Shown here in pieces: positions 46,102 through 58,172 of a stretch of DNA of 64,000 nucleotides (positions are counted from its first letter, which is position 1; every line of letters begins with the position of its first letter). The notes beneath the pieces are model-generated. The model saw nothing but the letters and a program-made list of their open reading frames with translations. It was not told where the DNA came from and made no database searches. Made by a program: the position numbers and the translations under genes. Origin of the DNA: Undaria pinnatifida (Eukaryota > Sar > Phaeophyceae > Laminariales > Alariaceae); contig JABAKD010000029.1 in assembly GCA_012845835.1 (NCBI GenBank), positions 9,097,194-9,161,193 on the forward strand. Reading direction: 5' to 3'.

Positions 46102-46714
46102 GTAGTAGCACCAGAAATCCCGCCGCACGTATGATAAGTGCTGCGATATTAAGCACCCGTTTCAAGTGCAGTAGTGGTGCTTGTGTAGAAATCGAAACGT
46201 TATTGTGGAGATTTCCGTTTTTTTTTTTAAATTCCAGAAAATACGGCAGTAGTACTGTACGGATCTGGATGCTGCTGGGTGCGGGATGCTCGATTGCACT
46301 ACTAGTCGCCTTGATGATAAGAGTCTCCTTTAACAGACAGCTACTCTACTGTCGTGAGTTGCTCTTAATGCAGATTGTCGCTCGGAGTTTGGAGAGTCCT
46401 TTCTGGGAAGTCACGCATTTTGCCCGCACTCGCAACGAGTTGCGTCGGGCTCGAATTTCGGTCGGTCTATTACGATAACCACACGTGAAGTTCCCTTGAA
46501 GTAGAGGTCAGAGCTCTATCAACAGACAGTAGCTTATACTGTCGAGAGTTGTCTCTATACCACTGTTGCTCAGAACGGCTCGTTTATTTGGAGTCGAGGA
46601 AACGTACAGCAGTTGTATACTCGAGTATATCGAGGTTTTTATTCGAGCGAAGCGAGTTTTTAAGCTACGCCTGGGCCTCGCAATATAGGCTCCCATGAAG
46701 AAAAAAAATAGATT
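46102..46714. other. No gene seen
   Basis: Weak inverted similarity between CAGACAGCTACTCTACTGTC (46333) and CAACAGACAGTAGC..ACTGTCG (46519) suggests an old repeat. No coding support. Confidence 0.35.
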
Positions 46715-46915
46715 GCGTGCGTGTCTTCGACTAAACTTGAATTTAGTGTGGGATCATTTGATTTTAGACTGCAGGTGTAGGCAGACCACCACGGAGCAAC
46801 AAAACACACACACGTGCGTGTCTTCGACTAAACTTGATTTTAATGTGGGATCATTTGATTTTAGACTGCAGGTGTAGGCAGACCACCACGAAGCAACAAA
46901 ACACACACAGCAGAC
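46715..46915 (+). repeat. Tandem duplication, 97-bp unit
   Basis: GCGTGTCTTCGACTAAACTT at 46719 and again at 46816, then GTGGGATCATTTGATTTTAG and GGTGTAGGCAGACCACCACG in both. It is followed by CACACAG/GCGGGC short repeats up to about 47010. Confidence 0.85.
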
Positions 46916-47108
46916 CACACGGGCAAAAACAGCAGCACACACCGCTCACACAGCCGGCACACAGCGCTCACACAGCGGGCAGCACACAGACAACGGGCGC
47001 AGCGGGCGACAATAGTGGCCAGCGGAGAGCGGGCATGGAGAGTGTGTGCCCGCTAGGGGTGTGTCCGCTGAGTGTATCTACTGCTGTCTCGTGGTGAGAG
47101 AAGGTCAT

Positions 47109-47950
47109 CATGGAGAGACGCCCGTTGGGGGCGATTGATCCAAACTCGGTCCGTGCGCAAACGTGAGAAGGGCGACAGCAGACACGGCGGAGGGGCTTGA
47201 TAGGGGCCTCTACCTAGCTAAGGGAGCCAAGCTCATGCTCACGCAGAACCTGTACCAACAAGTTGGACTCGCGAACGGCATTCGAGGCCAAGTCGTCGAG
47301 TTGGTGTTTGCAGACGACGCGCCGCCGCCGAACCTCCCCCTTTACGTTGTCGTCAAGTTCAGAGGGTACTCAGGGGGGGAACGATCGTCTCAGGAGAGAT
47401 ATATAGGGTGTGTGCCGATTTCTCCCGTAGACACTCCTTGGCAGGACGAGGGAACGCAGGTCAGGACGCAACTACCGTTGAGACTCTGCTGGGCCATCAC
47501 TATGCACAAATCACAGGGGCAGACATTAGATGCGCTGCCAGGGTTGTAACGAAGACCACTGATAGGGACAGCTTACGCTATACCTACAATGGGACCCGAA
47601 GGGTGCACCAGCTAGCGTCGGGCTGCGAAAGCAACTGAGTAAAATCGACACACGACGCGTATGAAAATACGTGGAAGTGTGGTGAGCTAAAACTTTATTT
47701 TTCCCCATCCGCCGGAGGATAAAAAAAAAAAAAGTTAGAGAAGGCTAGACTTGGGGCCGAAGGAGGCCTGCACGGGGCTTACTTTCGTCTGTCTCAGTAG
47801 GGCTAAAAGACTAGCGGATCTCATGGTAGAGCCAATGAGTTTCGACAGGATAGGCAAGCTTGGAAATTACGACACCATGAAGGCTAGGTTGCGGGAAGAG
47901 GTTAGGCTGGTGGACTTAGCACAAAGCACGCGGGGTAGGTACACAGGCAT
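47109..47950 (+). pseudogene. PIF1-like DNA helicase, C-terminal fragment (possibly Helitron-type)
   Basis: Two pieces on the plus strand, 47109-47530 and about 47740-47950, split by a retroposon. The first reads LYLAKGAKLMLTQNLYQQVG, LANGIRGQVVELVF, then RTQLPLRLCWAITMHKSQGQ and TLD: the SH3-like 2B region and helicase motif V/VI approach of PIF1 (AKGARVMLT.N....GLVNG..G; P..LAWA.T.HKSQG). The second continues with GPKEACTGLTFVCLSRAKRL and EPMSFDRI, the LS R motif and family C-terminus. The N-terminal ATPase half is absent. PIF1 helicases of this type occur both as host genes and as the helicase part of Helitron RepHel; no Rep domain or Helitron 3' hairpin was seen. Confidence 0.78.
47531..47733 (+). 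mobile_element. Poly(A)-ended retroposon (SINE-like), copy 1
   Basis: Starts TGCGCTGCC and ends GGAGGAT followed by 13 A. It is nearly the same (about 94% by eye) as 57027-57239 on the other strand, with the same start point. It interrupts the helicase frame; TTAGA lies on both sides and is a likely target duplication. No tRNA boxes are clear, so it may be a SINE of other origin or the 3' end of a LINE. Confidence 0.8.
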
Positions 47951-47976
47951 GGGCGTCTTCAACGCCGTCGCGGCGT

Positions 47977-48014
47977 GCGGTAAAATGCCCAATGATACGA
48001 CCGCAGCGGTACAA
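47977..48014 (+). repeat. 38-bp direct repeat flanking the gypsy-like fragment (left)
   Basis: GCGGTAAAATGCCCAATGAT then ACGACCGCAGCGGTACA. A copy with a 2-bp indel and one or two substitutions lies at 51309-51347. Confidence 0.75.
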
Positions 48015-48679
48015 CACCCTCCAAAAGTCCATCTCGGGCTACCAACCACAAGTTGGCTCAGGCATAAACACAGCCGTCCATACGTTGGGCAATGGTCAAG
48101 TCCAACACACCCCGGTCAGTTTCACCACGACCTAAGTTCAACCACGTTTACTGACCGTGAACAACGGTTGTTCAGCAGCCGCGTCATCACGAATGCATCT
48201 TCAAGCAAACCACGCACCACGCGTCACACCTCCCATTGCGCATGCAACTTGCCGAAACCCAGACCACACAAGGGATGTGTATTCAAGCACAATAGCCACC
48301 CCTGTAAAACTGAAGCATCAACCTCGGACATGCTCTGTCCACACACAGCCTCGGCGATGAGCCGCCAGCTGTGGCTGCGTCAGGTGCTATCAGCGCCCGG
48401 CGCAGAAATTCCAAGTCAGAAGAAACCTCGAAATTCAACATTTCGATCAAACCGAAAATCAGCAGTTCAAAATTCGGGATCCCCCCCAAACCACAATATG
48501 ACCAAAACGCAGCCCATACTGCTGTACGAGTGCCAGCTTCTGATCCATTATCAGCCGCAGCGCCTTGAACTCTTTCGCAGCACGGTAGTCGCGCCATCAA
48601 ACACGCGCGACATCGGCTCCCAGGTCCTCTCCGCCTCCTCCGCCCCCTCCCAGGCCATCTTGACGACAATCTCGTCGTC

Positions 48680-48880
48680 ACTACCAAGCGGCATTCGGGG
48701 CACGACTCTGCCGCACTCCACCGCAGGTGATTACGTTCAGGTGGGGGCTTCGCTCGCACCACCCTTGCTCCTGAATGAAACCGGACCGCCCCAGGCTTCT
48801 TGCGTGCATGTGGGTCACCCGACAACGCCCGACATAACACGTCAAGGTGCGTGCGAAAAACGATATATCGCAGCATCTTG
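48680..48880 (-). pseudogene. Start of gypsy-like pol (pre-RT segment)
   Basis: Reads AKMLRYIVFRTHLDVLCRAL, SGDPHARKKPGAVRF then GARVVRAKPP, matching the order of the pre-RT region of algal/oomycete gypsy elements (VF...L.GDPPA...P..VRLKPGA..V..KPR). Frames shift and stops follow. Confidence 0.6.
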
Positions 48881-49085
48881 GCAAATGCCGGCGGGGCTAT
48901 GGTCAACAGCGTTATCGACAGCCGTCTCCAACACGCCCACACGATCCTGCATTTCCACCTCGGAATCCTGGAATATCATGGGTCGTTGAGACGGCAGCAT
49001 CAGTGCGACCTCATCGTCCACATCGCCTGCCGCGTCACCACCCGGCACGAACGCTGTGACAGCCATCGCCGCTCGCAGCACATCA

Positions 49086-49742
49086 CTATCGTTGAGCTCG
49101 CCCATAGAACGAGCTGTAAGCTCCATCCCAGCACCCTTGTGCCTTCAGTACAGAGGCCTTGAGCTGCGCCATGACGTCGATGCCGAGTTTCGCCCTCAGC
49201 GTCTTCTGCCCGATGATAACCACATCGCCCCCCGAAGGGAGCACCATAAACGGCATGGTAAATCGGACTGGCCCCCATGGTGCTTCTATCGTTAAGTGGA
49301 GCAGATACGATTGCGTCTCAATATCACACTCCTGGCCCAACGACGTCACCACACGCGTATGCCAAACACACGCCTGCGTTAACGCGGTTTGCGTCATTCC
49401 CGGCTGTCCCTGCAGGGCCTCTACCAGCTCCTTTGATATAGCTGCAATGCCTGAACCAGAATCCATCAGCACCTTAGCCTCAGCAGCCCCGGAAGCACCG
49501 GGAACCGCGAGACGCCCTGCGACATGCTGCGTCAGGGCCTCCACGTGCGGTTCGGTCTCCACCGTGTCCACGTTCGCATCACCACTGCCACCCGGCTGTA
49601 AGGCTGAGACACGCGCGTATGAAATGGTGCTGGTATTACCACATGACTGCTGCGACGCGGGTGCCGGCAGCTGCACCGGAACGGAGTGAAGAACTGGTGC
49701 TGCATTCTGTGGCCCAGCGCTCTGACACACCTGGTGCTGCAC
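49086..49742 (-). pseudogene. Retropepsin-like aspartic protease
   Basis: Contains the active-site motif VLMDSGSGIAAIS (D-S-G) and the distal hydrophobic-Gly motif DVVIIGQKTLRAKLGIDV, about 80 residues apart, as in gypsy-type proteases. It is preceded by a Gly/Ser/Thr linker. The frame is open for 218 residues but differs from the frame of the zinc knuckle upstream. Confidence 0.75.
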
Positions 49743-50200
49743 CGTCTCGGTGAGCCCATATCCACTGGCGCCACCCTTTCTCGCGGCACGCGAATGTACA
49801 CGTAGTCGTTGCCACTCCGTCTAGATGGTTCAGGCGCAGCAGGTTCGGTCTGCGTAACCACCGCCTTTGAGGCGGCCTTGTACGCACTAGATCGAGGGGT
49901 GGCAGTCGCGGGGGCCATCCCGGTTGTCTTGCTCCGGGTATACTGGGCGGGACCACTTGGGGACTGCTGCTGCTTTTCAGGGGTCTGGCCGTGGGTCTGG
50001 CCATGGACGCCTTTCCCCGCCTTGCCCTGCTGGCTTTGGGGGCAGTCCCGCTGCTTGTGATCTTGCTTGCCACACACAAAGCACTCTTTGTTGTCATACC
50101 GACGGTTCCGCTCTGCTTTCACACCGGCAGCCTTGGCACTCTCGCGTGAGTCGTGCCCGTCAGCAGTACTTCCCTGCGGCTTGGCCCCCTCAACAGCCAC
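49532..50200 (-). pseudogene. Gag nucleocapsid part with CCHC zinc knuckle
   Basis: CFVCGKQDHKQRDCP (C-X2-C-X4-H-X4-C) in a Gln/Lys/Gly/Ser-rich context, typical of retroelement nucleocapsid. It continues to a short DYVYIRVPRERVAP segment and then leaves frame. Confidence 0.8.
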
Positions 50201-50286
50201 CGACCTAGCGTTACGCCGCTTTGCTGCTTGCCGGCGTACAGCATCGGTTGCCTCAATTGCCGCTTGATCCCGTTGCTGCTTAGCAA

Positions 50287-50979
50287 CTATAACAGCGCGT
50301 CAGGGTCATGCGTTACGAGATCGAAGCGCATATTTTTTTCCACCTTGCGGCGGAACTCGAGTGGCTCGATTCCCGCCGCTATTGCCTCCACCAGCACCTT
50401 GCCATGCTTTAGCGTGTACTGCCGACTGCCGGGCCTCACCACCTCCGTGAACCCGCTGTCAGCAAGGTATTTCCGCAGGGCACGGTTTTGCATGAACACC
50501 CTGCTATCTACCGGCGCCCTCGCATCCATTTTCATCACACGGAATAACTGGCGGCAAAAATCCCCATCACTTGTCTGCTGCATATCAACGCCAGCAAACC
50601 TTTTGAGCCCTTGCAATAGCTCCTCCTCGGAGAGGTCGACCCAGGGCTTGCCATCATAGAAATCATCAGCCATCATCATTTGGGTAGCAGAATCTACCAG
50701 CTCTCGCCTCCTCGCGAGTACCCGGTCTCCTCCATCTTGGTTTGTGATATGGATCTGCTGCTTGTGCTCCGAGTAGGCAATAAGAAAATCACGCATATCT
50801 TCGAAGGTAACAACATCACCACCCAACCTAGGCGGCCTATCTCCCTCAATCGTCACCTTGATTTCCGGCTTCAGCCGGCGGCCGACCCGGCCTCCACCTC
50901 TCGGGTTGCCCCAGCTTGCAGAATGGACTCCGTCAGCGCCCTGCGCTCGTGCTCCTCTTGCTGCTGTAGGGTCTTCCAT
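50287..50979 (-). CDS. Retroelement Gag (capsid-like) frame
   Basis: 230-residue open frame from ATG at 50979: charged start, then TFEDMRDFLIAYSEHKQQIH, SEEELLQGLKRFAGVDM, FCRQLFRVMKM and RKVEKNMRFDLVTHDPDALL. It is helix-rich with no recognised motif of its own; position immediately before the CCHC knuckle supports Gag. The stop at 50287 and restart in another frame at 50200 suggest a break between capsid and nucleocapsid. Confidence 0.6.
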   Translation of the reverse strand: MEDPTAARGARAQGADGVHSASWGNPRGGGRVGRRLKPEIKVTIEGDRPPRLGGDVVTFEDMRDFLIAYSEHKQQIHITNQDGGDRVLARRRELVDSATQMMMADDFYDGKPWVDLSEEELLQGLKRFAGVDMQQTSDGDFCRQLFRVMKMDARAPVDSRVFMQNRALRKYLADSGFTEVVRPGSRQYTLKHGKVLVEAIAAGIEPLEFRRKVEKNMRFDLVTHDPDALL

Positions 50980-51308
50980 TGCTTTCGGCTGGTAACACGC
51001 GAAACAGTGCTTTCCGACCTCGGAAAAAGCAAACTAGTCACGTTTTGGGCAGTAAGCAGAACTTACCCAATTCAATTGAATTGTACCGACTCGCGCGACC
51101 GCGGGCCCGGTGGTATCAGCTCCAAGAACTTCCCCTAGTAGACTCGAAGTGCGTGTGTCCACAATGCAATAGTTCGTTCGTTATCACACGGGGAATTGAC
51201 ATGAAATCGGCCATGGACCTTTCCGTTTGTATCCCAAGAGCTCAAGAGCTCACAAGAAACGACCATAATGACAATTGAACTTCCTGACAAAATGTATCCA
51301 ACCATTGT

Positions 51309-51347
51309 ACGGTAAAATGCCCAATATGATACGACCACAGCGGTACA
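51309..51347 (+). repeat. 38-bp direct repeat flanking the gypsy-like fragment (right)
   Basis: Copy of 47977-48014 reading ACGGTAAAATGCCCAATATG then ATACGACCACAGCGGTACA. The left copy overlaps the end of the helicase-like frame. Confidence 0.75.
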
Positions 51348-52766
51348 GCAGATGGCGATCAGGCGTATAGGGAGTGTTTGAGTTCTATGCTGCGCTGTTG
51401 CTCAGTGTAGTTAGGCTTATTATCCACGGGCATGGATCACGCTTCAGCAGAGCCCCTAACCTATAGTAGTGCTGAGGTTGTGCAAGCGACATCCAACAGA
51501 CTTATTAAAACAGTCTGTAGTACGAATAACTCGCAATGTAGTCTAGACTATACCAGATGACTTTTAAGTGTTATCAAGTAACGACATGATGATTACTGAC
51601 AAGTAGCATCTCTATTATTACCTCTGTTGGCTGAGGTGAGAATCTTCAAAGCTCTGGAGTATACCAGACTTGGGGGTTGTTGCGGAGGGAACGTGGGAGC
51701 ACGGAAAATATATTGTGCCATAGATTTACAGCCGCAACGCACTAGACGCAGAGTATACAGAGGAATACACTCTGTGGGTGTGGGGTGGACGTTTCATTTA
51801 GAGTGATTTCAACCGCTGAATATTGTAACTCCTGACCCAGGTGGTAGTGTAAGTTGTATCGCTCTTACCACCTACACAGCCGCCGATAACCTGGCAGTAG
51901 CGGAACGACACTGCCTATACCATTTCGCCATTGAACGAAGCCGACGATAGACGTCACGCGGCACAGTGTGAGAAGGCGCATTGAGTTGGTTTTGGCGTGG
52001 AGAGTGGAAGTCAGACGTCCTTGGTCAGTGATAACCGAGAGGGTCAACCGCCGACGGCAGATTTTCTTTGGTCTCCACCATGTACTCGGAGTTCGGCAAC
52101 GACACCAGCTAGCTACATGATGTCGTATTCCGCGAGCCTGACATCTTCCATGGTCACAACCTGTCAGCGGTGGTCAAAGAAGGGGAGGTAACGTGAAAGG
52201 GCAGGCATGGGCTCCACTTCGTGTGAAGGGACACTGTTGTGTTAACGTACCCACATTTTCAGCCCCAGGCGAAACAAAACACTGAAAGAAAGGGCCAGGT
52301 ATTTAGCATGCAAAAGTCTCAGCAGTAATAACTTGGATACATGATTCACAGCAGTTACTGGTTAAGTCATATCCAAAAGTTGGTACATGTGGTGTAATTG
52401 GTGTGGAACATAATGCGGCGGAATAATGTACGTATAGCAACATTCACGGGATATGATTTTAGGTTGACTGTCGGGACGTTGACGTAGCTAAACTCCCAGA
52501 AGCAAATATCAGGAAACGTTGTCATAGGTACGGTAGACCACGAGCAAGCCTCAGGGAACGTTGATATAGGTAGATCAGACAACTACCGGCAGAGTACATC
52601 TGTCCGTAGTATAGGCATTGTGCCGTCTCGATCAGGTATGGTCAGACCCACCTCAATCTCTCCTTTTTGCTCACCACCAGCTCTCATCTGCTGAGCAAAT
52701 TAATCAATCAATCAACATATGGGCTCGGGGTTGCCGAACAACTTCTTCTCTTCTTTTCTTTGAAGC
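51348..52766. other. No gene seen
   Basis: No recognisable domain or repeat. Upstream exons of the candidate gene at 52767 may lie here but could not be assigned. Confidence 0.4.
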
Positions 52767-54154
52767 TCTTCTACAGACACACTTCACCGTGAGTCTACCT
52801 TAGCCTCGAAAACGTGTACAGGCTGTGTCTTGATCGGGTCATCCGCAAGTGAGCCTACGCAAGCGTATATCAGCTACAGGCTGACACGCGCTACACACCG
52901 CCACCTAAACGTCAAACGTTTATGAGCCTCTTATCGCGCAAACGCGTCAAGCAACTGGCACATCAGTTCACGACCATCGCAACCACTACTGGATAGGAGA
53001 GGGTCAAGAAATATGCTATTACTGGTGCTTACTGGGGAGATTCTTCATCAACTCTACGAGTACGACAAGAAGAACTCAGCATCGGAGAGGTACTTCGTTG
53101 AAACGTGAGTGATTACGGTTCGCTTGGGTACCGCGTGCATCGAAGAGAGTCCTGCGTAAGGCAACTACTGCTGCAGTCTAACTGCTCAAATACGACAAGT
53201 GACACCCACCGAGCACCATCACTACCGTGTCATCTCATCTTCGTCTAGTTTTACAGGCGATATCTCGATAAAATCGAGCGAAACTGCTGTACGCCGTAAC
53301 TAAGCAACAGCCCCAGCCCGACGCATGTGGGCGTCGATGCCAAGTGGACCTTTGGCGACTAAATTATCCACCGTGGTCTGCCCACCCTTTGACAGTGTCG
53401 ATCTGGAACGGCGGTTTGAAGAGCGGCAGCCCTGGGCATTGTCCAGCAAATGGCGACGACGCCTTCTTCCTACTGCGCCGCTAAACGCCCCCGCCAATCC
53501 ACGAACGCCTTAAGAACACACCTTTCGATGGTGCTAGGGACCGCCGTCCAACCATGTACCTGGTAGTTCTTAAGTATCCGAATCATGCATCAATTACTCT
53601 CCCCAGCTCAACGCACGATAATTTGCAGGGAATGCTGGTGCTTGGCGAAACTCTAACCAAGCAAGCCGTGGCCACGAAATATATCTGCCCCCCCTCCCTC
53701 CTTTCCTCGGTACTTGTCGAATTCTTATGTAGTGGCGCATAGTATTCGGCTCTCCCACCTCCTTGTGTGTGTGCGTTTTTTCTTCAATTTCCAACTTGAA
53801 GTGTTCATTACTAAATACCTTTTCGTTCGTTATTTTTTTTCCTCATACGGGTGCGTGTTTTAGCTTTTTCAATTTTGTGCCTGAATTTCGCGGTGGCAGT
53901 TGTAAGATTCATCACTATTTACGGTACACCGCAGCAGCAACCGGTGCCCTTCCGATGGGATTTTTTCAATTCTTCTGGAGCCGAAACTAAGGAAGCGTTA
54001 ACACCCCTTTCCTCCACAAGTACCGCATCATGCTCTGGCAGGCTACCTCCCCTTCTCTGACCGCCGCGGGCAGGTCATTGATGTGGAAGACTTCGATTTC
54101 ACGAAAATAGACGGCATGCAGGTGTTCCGGTGCCCTTGCAAAACTCGTGAATAA
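52767..54154 (+). CDS. Candidate multi-exon gene, unknown product (3' part)
   Basis: Phase-consistent chain of exons: 52767-52789 (acceptor TTTGAAG, donor GTGAGT), 53040-53104 (acceptor GGGGAG, donor GTGAGT), 53257-53288 (acceptor TTTTACAG, donor GTACGC) and 54042-54154 (acceptor CTGGCAG, stop TAA). Pieces read LLQTHFT, ILHQLYEYDKKNSASERYF, RYLDKIERNC and YLPFSDRRGQVIDVEDFDF with a Cys-containing end, CPCKTRE. The sequence is charged and soluble-looking; I recognise no family. Support is the in-phase joining of four short frames with protein-like composition. The third donor is weak and further exons are possible between 53288 and 54042. Upstream exons are unknown. Confidence 0.4.
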
Positions 54155-54291
54155 TGCGAATACTGTTCGGTTTTTGGAGAGCTTGACTACACTCTATAGA
54201 ACAGTCAATGGTAAAGGGCGGAGCTAACATCGCTAGGGCAACTGTTCGAGGGCCTGACCATGAAAGTAGGCAACACACATACCAGCACGAT

Positions 54292-54680
<389 letters not shown>

Positions 54681-54699
54681 CATCATTTACACGATAATT

Positions 54700-57026
54700 G
54701 AGTATACTCGCACCCTCGTATATAAACCCGGAGTCTGTGTACATTTTACGACTGGTTAATGGGCGCCTCCCGGCTCACGCTACGGTCAAGGTAAGACTGG
54801 CTGGACAAGGGAGATATATTTTCATAGTCACAAACGTGGGTTGTGTTGCATTTTCCACATCTCCTGATCTTGATAAATCATTCACGCTCACAGGACAGGT
54901 AGCGCTGATGAGCCCGAAAACACGGGACTGTTGTGAAGACAGAACCACGGAGAAATATCGGAAATTCAACTGTATATCTATTTTAGTTCGTGGACAAGCG
55001 CAGGGCTGTGGCACGCTATATCTGATTCGACGTGATCTAGATTGGCTTCAGTCGATACTAGAAGCCTACTAATAGATGCTCGGATGTGCACAAAGACTAC
55101 CCACAAGTGAGTCGTTACAGGTGGCGGAAGAACATATCGGTGGGGTCGTGGCGCGTGGCGCTAGTAGAAAGTGTAGCGACTTTGAGTTGTTCGCACGTAT
55201 TCACACGCATTGAGTTGTACATTTTTGTTTCTGATAATAACGGCGTCAGCTGTAAGATCGAGAATTTCGTCGGCATATTTTCCTAGCGATCTGTAGACTC
55301 TTTGTGTTGCCCTTTCGTGACCACTGGTAGTAGTTTATAGACTGTGGTGGTGCACTACTAATAGTCTAGTAACCCAGGCTACGATAGGTGGGTAACGTTT
55401 GGGGGCCCTTTTTTCAGTGAGTCGGGCTCACTTGCGCGAGTGACCCCCCTGTTCATTTGCGGCCTTCATATTTTGGGTTTATGTTCATTGCCAAATGACA
55501 CCGCCATGGACTGGTTACCTACGCTGCTCCAACCAGAATCTGATGGCCTTAAGACTTTTTGTGCAGTGAGGTACAGAATCACTAGGGCGAGTGGCCCAAA
55601 CCCAGCGGTGTAAAATAGGATTCCCCCCTACCGCATCCTTGGTCTAATGTGCGATTGTGATATTAACAACACAATACATTGTAGAGGAACAACAATGGCT
55701 CGACCACAAAAGCAACTGCAACATCAGCAGCGAAAAATCCCTGATATTATTGCAATTAAGCAACGTAATTCGGAGATACTTGTTTCGACGAAAAATAAAA
55801 GAATGCGTGGACGAGAAACTAAGGACTTCGGTCGAACCCTTTGGACAATCCTGTTTTCGTCCCATGATGGCCCAAAAACAAGCGTCCGTCGGGGTCACAA
55901 TCAGCTGGGTATATCAACATTGACTATAGCGACATAGCTGCCCTGCGCGCGCGAGCGGTGTCAAGATTTAACTGGGACGCTACGAAGAAGTCGTATGAAG
56001 TGTGACAGGTAACGCTGCTACAACGCACAAGCGGAGTAGGTTGGGACACGGAGCAATGATATGGCCCCAACAGAGTAGTAGTGGTCTACCTACTGAAGAC
56101 TCTGGAAAGTACCAGGGGGTCGCTGTCTTCCTGGTCACGTGATAAGGAGGTAACTGTTTTGTTTGTGTATTTTATTGAAGCTATTGATATTCGTATAACA
56201 GCTGTAACGTTTCGCGGACGATCCATCAATTCAGGGAACGTAGCTGATAGATGTCGTACGCGACGTGTAGAGCCAAATATGGTCCAAATTTAAGTGAAGA
56301 AAAATGGTGGACCGAGATCCCCGTCCACCCCCCGCTGTTTTAATAGTGCGGTTGGTAGCTTCTTCAAACTTAAATACTTGATCATGAACGAGAAAAATGA
56401 AGTGCATGTTATAGTAGGGCGCCGAGACAAGTTTCGCATCTCTTTTCTATTTTCTACCGGCATTCCCCTCTTGATACAACGTCTGAAAAAAAACACCACA
56501 GATTAGCGGCATTTGTTCGAAAAAGCAATGGGTAATCGACTTAAACGAGGACGAGCAGATATAATGTGAGAAAAACCACTACAGGCAGGTAGTGTGACAT
56601 TAATTCGGAGGCATGGGCATTAAAGTTGGGCACACCGGGACAAACGAGGAATCCGTCGGGCAATGACAGCATGGCAACATTGCAGGAACGATGACGAAAG
56701 CGGGGTGACACGGTGATGGGCGGAGGATACTCCGACTTCCGACTGATAATACTATTTTGAAGATACTGATCAGTTTCTACATTTTAGAGAGACAAAACAA
56801 CTCACAGAATTCCCCAAGTCGACAGAGCTCGACGAGATGGCTCTGTATTCTCTCCACGTATGTATACTTTAGATATAAGTGGGCGTCCTCATTCCACGTG
56901 AGCAGTTGAAGGGGTAGGGCGAGTCAGCCTTCGCGACGAGGATGTTGTATACGACGAGGGCGGCGTTGACTTTGAGTATAACGTTTCCGATTCGTCCTCT
57001 CGAGAAGTACCGTCCTTCTCTTACGA
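54700..57026. other. No supported gene; weak coding hints
   Basis: A short plus-strand frame with acceptor and donor at about 54734-54790 (SVYILRLVNGRLPAHATVK, donor GTAAGA) and a 96-residue frame at 55647-55937 are open but match nothing that I know. No repeat family was recognised. Confidence 0.3.
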
Positions 57027-57239
57027 TTTTTTTTTTTTTTTTTTTTTTTATCCTCCGGCGGATGGGGAAAAATAAAGCTTTAGCTCACCACACTTCCATG
57101 TATTTTCATACGCGTCGTGTGTCGATTTAACTCAGTTGCTTTCGCAGCCCAACGCTAGCTGGCGCACCCTTCGAGTCTCATTGTAGGTATAGCGTGAGCC
57201 GTCCCTATCAGTGGTCTTCGTTACAACCCCGGCAGCGCA
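57027..57239 (-). mobile_element. Poly(A)-ended retroposon (SINE-like), copy 2
   Basis: Minus-strand copy of 47531-47733 with a 23-base poly(A) tail (T-run at 57027-57049 on the plus strand). The same 5' limit in both copies argues for a full-length unit rather than random 5' truncation. Confidence 0.8.
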
Positions 57240-58172
57240 AGCTGTCGTTGTATACGGGTGTGTGTGTATGTCGACCCGGCCTGTCCCCTGAGGGTCAGTT
57301 TCGGTGGAGATAGCCACCCGGAATGTCATCTTTCCGGGTAGTGTGGGACTTGCGCAAGCTCACCCACTAACAAAACCCCTGGCCATGGGAGATGGCCTTC
57401 CGCCGGACTTGGTCCAGTTACGGTCCACCCTACCCATTCGGGCGTTGGTCCTCTTACGAATATTCGAGGACGTTGGTCTCGTTTATTTCTTCATCGACCC
57501 TTGCTTTGTTGCCCAAGGGAAACCTCGGAACGGATTGATTTATTCGTTTTCAACTGGGCAAGTCGATGCAGATGATAGAACTACGTTGTTGGTGTCGCGG
57601 TCGTCGAAAGGAATGCACCGGGGGGTACGATGCCTTAACCTCGTGCTATAGCAGGTGCCCTCGGTGAGCTACAACGACAATATTGTGTGTGGAGGGACGC
57701 CGTGAAAGCCCCAGGACGGGCAAGAGGGCGACGAGCGCGGGACAGAAAGGCCAAGGGCAGAAGAAACAGGAGGAACTTCTAGCGGGGGGGGCGAAGTATT
57801 TGCCCAAACGTTGAAACAACATTAACGGGAAGCAAACATGAGGAAAGTTTAGGAAGAGGAACTGCCGGAGTTTTGGAGCCGTTCAACCACGATCCGTGAC
57901 CGAGACGGGTCGTCACTGTATAGGTGTGAGGAGCAGGTAGCTTTAGATTCGAGCATTAGGAGATAAATTAAAAGTACGTCGAAGCGTTGGCCACATGAAG
58001 CAGCACGGGCCACGGGATGCTGGGGTAGACTAGAGAATGTGCGACGGCACTCGCCCGGCGCGATGATATCTGTGCTGCTGCATATTCTTCAACATGATTG
58101 ATAATAACCCACTTCTTGCCTTTTGGGTCCTATACCTGGGTTGCACTTTACGTGTCTGTCGTGATTTCGCAG

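Larger units (their letters stand above)
48650..50979 (-). mobile_element. Ty3/gypsy-like retrotransposon fragment (gag, protease, start of pol)
   Basis: Minus strand order: Gag (50979-50287), zinc knuckle (about 50090), retropepsin (about 49480-49170), then the approach to reverse transcriptase (about 48870-48700), after which similarity is lost. RT core, RNase H and integrase are missing. No LTR was recognised. The gag to protease frames differ by shifts, so the fragment is probably dead. Confidence 0.75.

Noticed and set aside
47751-48989. 412-codon plus-strand frame taken as one gene
   Set aside because: Only the first ~65 codons match the PIF1 helicase; the rest has no similarity and overlaps the gypsy-like fragment on the other strand.
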